26,578 nucleotides of DNA, from positions 1 through 26,578 of the forward strand of contig JAFTKI010000066.1 of the NCBI GenBank assembly GCA_017453335.1, written 5' to 3'. Origin of the DNA: Clostridia bacterium. GTDB taxonomy: Bacteria > Bacillota_A > Clostridia > Oscillospirales > CAG-272. A model generated the notes under the pieces. That model was given only the letters and a program-made list of their open reading frames with translations. It searched no databases and was not told the DNA's origin. Made by a program: the position numbers and the translations under genes. Numbering within the stretch: position 1 is the stretch's first letter; each line of letters opens with the position of its first letter. This document shows positions 24,204 through 26,578 of this stretch, one piece after another.

Positions 24204-24917
24204 ATGTTCAAAAAGGTTCTGTTTTCTTTTCTGTTGCTTGCAGCAGGTGCTTGGTTGGTCATCGATGACCTCTTCGCGCCTCTCGCTCCATCTACCCCAA
24301 CCATTACGATTCCCGATTTCATCGGCTCGGTCGCTTCTCAACTTGCGTCAAACGATACGATCGCGCTTGAAATCGAATACCGCTACGATTCTGCCGTTGC
24401 TTCGGGTATTGTGATCGCTCAGGATCCCATCGGCGGAAGCGTGCGAAAATATAACGCCGAAGCAGGTCCCGTTGAGGTCAGATTAACGGTCAGCCTCGGC
24501 GTGGAAACCGTCACTTTGCCCCCCTTGGTCGGGGAAGAACGCAGGGCGGCGGAATCTCGGCTCCGTGAGCTCGGATGCGTGGTCGAAACCGTTTATCAAA
24601 GCGGCGCACGGCCTGCAGGCGAGGTGCTTTGGATGGAACCGCGCGGCGGCGAGGTGATCCCGAAAGGAGAACGCGTGGTGCTGACCGTTTGCGCGGGTAC
24701 CCCCGAAGAAAGCGTTACAGTGCCGGATTTTTACGGAATGTCACGCGCCGATGCGTTGGTACAGCTCTGGCTGGCACAGCTCTCGCTTGCCGAGGTGGTG
24801 GAGGTCGAATCTGACCTGCCCTCAGGACTCGTCGTGCGGCAAAGCCTTCCTGCGGGAACGCTTGTCCCGTCGGGAACGCGGATGACACTCTACGTCAGCC
24901 GCTTTTTGGAAGAATAG
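24204..24917 (+). CDS. Stand-alone PASTA-domain protein, membrane-anchored
   Basis: A 237-residue protein. Residues 5-22 (VLFSFLLLAAGAWLVIDD) form one membrane anchor or uncleaved signal. Three PASTA-like units follow: TITIPDFIGS to VSLG (about 34-97, weakest), VTLPPLVGEERRAAESRLRE to VCAG (about 100-166) and VTVPDFYGMSRADALVQLWL to LYVSR (about 171-233). PASTA domains bind peptidoglycan fragments and usually form the outer part of PrkC/PknB kinases or of penicillin-binding proteins. No kinase motifs (GxGxxG, HRD, DFG) exist in or near this gene. GGGGAAAGG lies just before the ATG at 24204. The stop is 56 bases before rsgA. Its place between rlmN and rsgA is where prpC-prkC normally lie. Confidence 0.85.
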   Translation: MFKKVLFSFLLLAAGAWLVIDDLFAPLAPSTPTITIPDFIGSVASQLASNDTIALEIEYRYDSAVASGIVIAQDPIGGSVRKYNAEAGPVEVRLTVSLGVETVTLPPLVGEERRAAESRLRELGCVVETVYQSGARPAGEVLWMEPRGGEVIPKGERVVLTVCAGTPEESVTVPDFYGMSRADALVQLWLAQLSLAEVVEVESDLPSGLVVRQSLPAGTLVPSGTRMTLYVSRFLEE

Positions 24918-24973
24918 ACTTGAATGAAAAGGAGAAACGCAGTTGCGTTCACAGAGCTTTCTGTGGTGAGGAT

Positions 24974-25975
24974 ATGACCTATATCGGATATGGACGTGTG
25001 ATCAAGGGCGTGGGCGGCTTGTTTACGGTGCGGCTGTTTGACGGGGAATCCCGACTTCGCCGTGAGCCTTACGAGCCGATGCCGCTGGACGGAAAAACGG
25101 TTTTTGCACGGGGCAGAGGCGTGTTGCACCGCAAGGGTGCTTTGCTGGTGGGCGATCTTGTTGAGGTCTCCTACGACCATACCTCGTTCGTCTCGGTATC
25201 GGGAAACGTGACTCCCGCCGCCGACGGCGCGGGGATCGCCATTGACCGTGTGATCGATCGCCGCTGTGCCTTGATCCGACCGCCTATGGCAAATTTGGAG
25301 GTGCTGTTCGTCACCTTCGCGGCGGCATCGCCCGATCCTCTGACCGATACCATCGATAAATTGATTGCAATCGCCGAGTTCAACCGCATCGAGCCCGTGA
25401 TCGTGATCACCAAATGCGATCTTTCGCCCGCATCGGCGAGTGCCTTGCGCGAGACTTACCAAAAAGCGGGCTTTACCGTGTTTTGCACAGGGCTTGGCGA
25501 GATGGATGAGACCGCGGCACTCAAGGACTACATAGATACTTCCCTGGAGGGTAAGGTCGCGGCGTTTTCAGGGGCCTCGGGCGTTGGAAAATCAACGCTG
25601 CTCAACCGCCTGTTTCCGTCGCTTGGATTGGAAACGGGCGAGATCAGCCGCCGCATCGAGCGCGGAAAAAATACCACGCGCTATGTGGAGCTGTATCCGC
25701 TCTCAACGGCGGCAGATTGCGGCTTTTTGGCAGACACCCCCGGCTTTACCATGCTGGATTTCGAGCGCTTCGATTTCTTTGAAAAGGAAGATCTGCCCAT
25801 GACCTTCCGCGAGTTTTTACCGCACATCGGCACCTGCAAATTCACCAAGTGCAGTCACACCAAGGAGCAGGGCTGCTCGATCGTGGAGGCTGTCAAAAAA
25901 GGCGAGATCGCAAAGTCGCGCCATCAAAGTTTCCTTGCTTTGTACGAGGTGCTGAAAAAGAAGACAAAATGGTAA
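24974..25975 (+). CDS. rsgA: Small ribosomal subunit biogenesis GTPase RsgA
   Basis: A 333-residue circularly permuted GTPase. The N-terminal OB fold starts MTYIGYGRVIKGVGGLFTV. The G motifs come in the order G4 (ITKCD), G1 (GASGVGKST, from residue 200) and G3 (DTPG, from 254). The C-terminal zinc site is C288-x4-C293-x-H295-x5-C301. RsgA acts late in 30S subunit assembly. I chose the ATG at 24974 because it begins at the OB fold, as the family does. A TTG at 24920 would add 18 polar residues, and the site before 24974 (GGTGAGG) is very close to the ATG, so the start is moderately certain. An rpe gene usually follows but is absent. Confidence 0.95.
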   Translation: MTYIGYGRVIKGVGGLFTVRLFDGESRLRREPYEPMPLDGKTVFARGRGVLHRKGALLVGDLVEVSYDHTSFVSVSGNVTPAADGAGIAIDRVIDRRCALIRPPMANLEVLFVTFAAASPDPLTDTIDKLIAIAEFNRIEPVIVITKCDLSPASASALRETYQKAGFTVFCTGLGEMDETAALKDYIDTSLEGKVAAFSGASGVGKSTLLNRLFPSLGLETGEISRRIERGKNTTRYVELYPLSTAADCGFLADTPGFTMLDFERFDFFEKEDLPMTFREFLPHIGTCKFTKCSHTKEQGCSIVEAVKKGEIAKSRHQSFLALYEVLKKKTKW

Positions 25976-25986
25976 ATCGCATGCTG

Positions 25987-26209
25987 CTTTCCACAGGAGT
26001 TTTCCACAGGAGAGAATCCACGCAGTTTTGCAAAAAGCATTTAAAAAACACGAAAAAAGGCGAAAAAGAGCATCTTTTTCGCCTTTTAGTTGCTTTTCCA
26101 CAAAGTTTTTCACAGCCTTGTGGAAAACTTTCGCGTTTGCCTGTGGAAACCCGAACGGAACAAAAACATAAATTTTTTTGAACAATAAGGGAGAATTTTT
26201 TGTGGAAAA
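25987..26209. promoter_or_regulatory. Cluster of DnaA-box-like sequences
   Basis: The nonamer TTTTCCACA, one base from the DnaA box TTATCCACA, occurs at 26000-26008 and 26094-26102 on the plus strand and at 26119-26127 and 26201-26209 on the minus strand. Close variants lie at 25987-25995 (CTTTCCACA), 26106-26114 (TTTTTCACA) and 26142-26150 (GTTTCCACA on the minus strand). A+T-rich stretches lie between them. Some sit within the hairpins annotated here. Confidence 0.5.
26057..26087 (+). terminator. Intrinsic terminator after rsgA
   Basis: AAGGCGAAAAAG (26057-26068), loop AGCAT, CTTTTTCGCCTT (26074-26085), then TT. The arms pair perfectly over 12 bases. It lies about 80 bases after rsgA. Confidence 0.78.
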
Positions 26210-26220
26210 AGTTCTCCCTT
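26187..26220 (+). terminator. Second hairpin terminator or fold-back
   Basis: AAGGGAGAA (26187-26195) pairs with TTCTCCCTT (26212-26220), with inner TTTTT/AAAAA pairing and GTTTTCTTT after it. A DnaA-box-like nonamer (26201-26209) lies in the inner stem and loop. Confidence 0.55.
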
Positions 26221-26259
26221 GTTTTCTTTAGAATGGCTTTTACAAAAGAGAAAAGGGAA

Positions 26260-26280
26260 CGTGCGACCATTGGTCGCACG
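26260..26280. repeat. Perfect 10-bp palindrome
   Basis: CGTGCGACCA, one central T, TGGTCGCACG. The 26281-26377 stretch after it shows no gene; two short GCGCACC or ACGCACC motifs repeat in it. Confidence 0.6.
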
Positions 26281-26377
26281 CGTATTGATTTACGCACCAA
26301 TTTGAAAATGCGCACCATATTGTAAAAACGATACTTAAACAAGCGCTACTCGGGGGTGGCAGTCATCACTACTGTTC

Positions 26378-26578
26378 TTCAAAAATCTTTATTCAAGAAA
26401 CAGCCAACGAGCACCCAACAAAAAGCTCTCAACCAACCCATTCAAACGCGTAAGCGGTTGAACAGAACAGGACGAGTGAGCCGCGTTTAGCGGCTCACTC
26501 GTCCTGTTCTGCTTGTTCAAAAGTTTTTGGGAGAAGGGGGTGGTTTGGAGGGGGAGGAGGAATTTTTGCAAAAAGTCC
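26378..26578 (+). repeat. Double-hairpin repeat, plus-strand copy 2 (cut by window end)
   Basis: The segment 26378-26540 aligns with 13164-13325. The main hairpin is 22 bp, perfect (26463-26484 with 26490-26511) around GTTTA, but its arms have a different sequence from copy 1. After TTCAAAAGTTTTTGGGAGAA comes the purine-rich start of a second hairpin, GGAATTTTTGCAAAAAGTCC, at the window edge. Confidence 0.85.

Noticed and set aside
25849..26342. Small frames after rsgA on either strand
   Set aside because: They consist of terminator stems and DnaA-box-like repeats and have no initiation signals.

Overview
The window looks like chromosome of a Gram-positive bacterium of the phylum Bacillota, probably class Clostridia. 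The evidence is the gene order yicC-remA-gmk-rpoZ-priA-def-fmt, then a YugP-type peptidase, rsmB, rlmN, a PASTA protein and rsgA. A remA gene, the zinc-ribbon form of ribosomal protein L33, and strong AGGAGG-type ribosome binding sites agree with this. Family and genus cannot be fixed from what is here. I see no plasmid, phage, transposase or CRISPR array.

Layout. Positions 1-1642 (minus strand) hold an rpmG-secE-nusG-rplK cluster for translation, secretion and transcription, driven by a full-consensus promoter; rplK is cut by the window edge. A tRNA-Arg(CCG) gene with its own promoter and an unusual terminator lies head-to-head with it. Positions 2388-5408 (minus) hold a DUF1015 protein with its own promoter and a pair made of an XRE-type regulator and a small membrane protein. 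From 5752 to the end all genes are on the plus strand: tldD-tldE; a probable operon of an internally deleted M20 amidohydrolase, a cation-diffusion facilitator and an acyl-CoA synthetase; the long housekeeping cluster yicC to fmt; and yugP, rsmB, rlmN, a PASTA-only protein and rsgA.

How the genes work together. Most are information-processing or protein-maturation functions: guanylate kinase, omega subunit, primosome helicase, peptide deformylase, Met-tRNA formyltransferase, 16S rRNA m5C and 23S rRNA m2A methyltransferases, and ribosome assembly GTPase. def and fmt overlap by four bases and act at the two ends of the N-formyl cycle. tldD and tldE form one two-subunit protease. The usual coaBC gene is missing between rpoZ and priA, and the usual phosphatase/kinase pair is missing between rlmN and rsgA, where only a PASTA protein remains.

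The most unusual content is between genes. The spacers at 8477-9122, 12583-13500, 19717-20485, 23629-24190 and 25976-26578 are packed with fold-back repeats of at least four families. Two spacers carry mirror-image elements bounded by the inverted repeat TGTTCGCACA, without coding capacity (MITE-like). Two others carry about 345 bp copies of an array of small hairpins whose stems differ between copies but remain paired. A third family has 21-22 bp perfect hairpins with unrelated stems around a shared GTTTAG loop. A cluster of DnaA-box-like sequences follows rsgA. These repeats are the best candidates for something undescribed.
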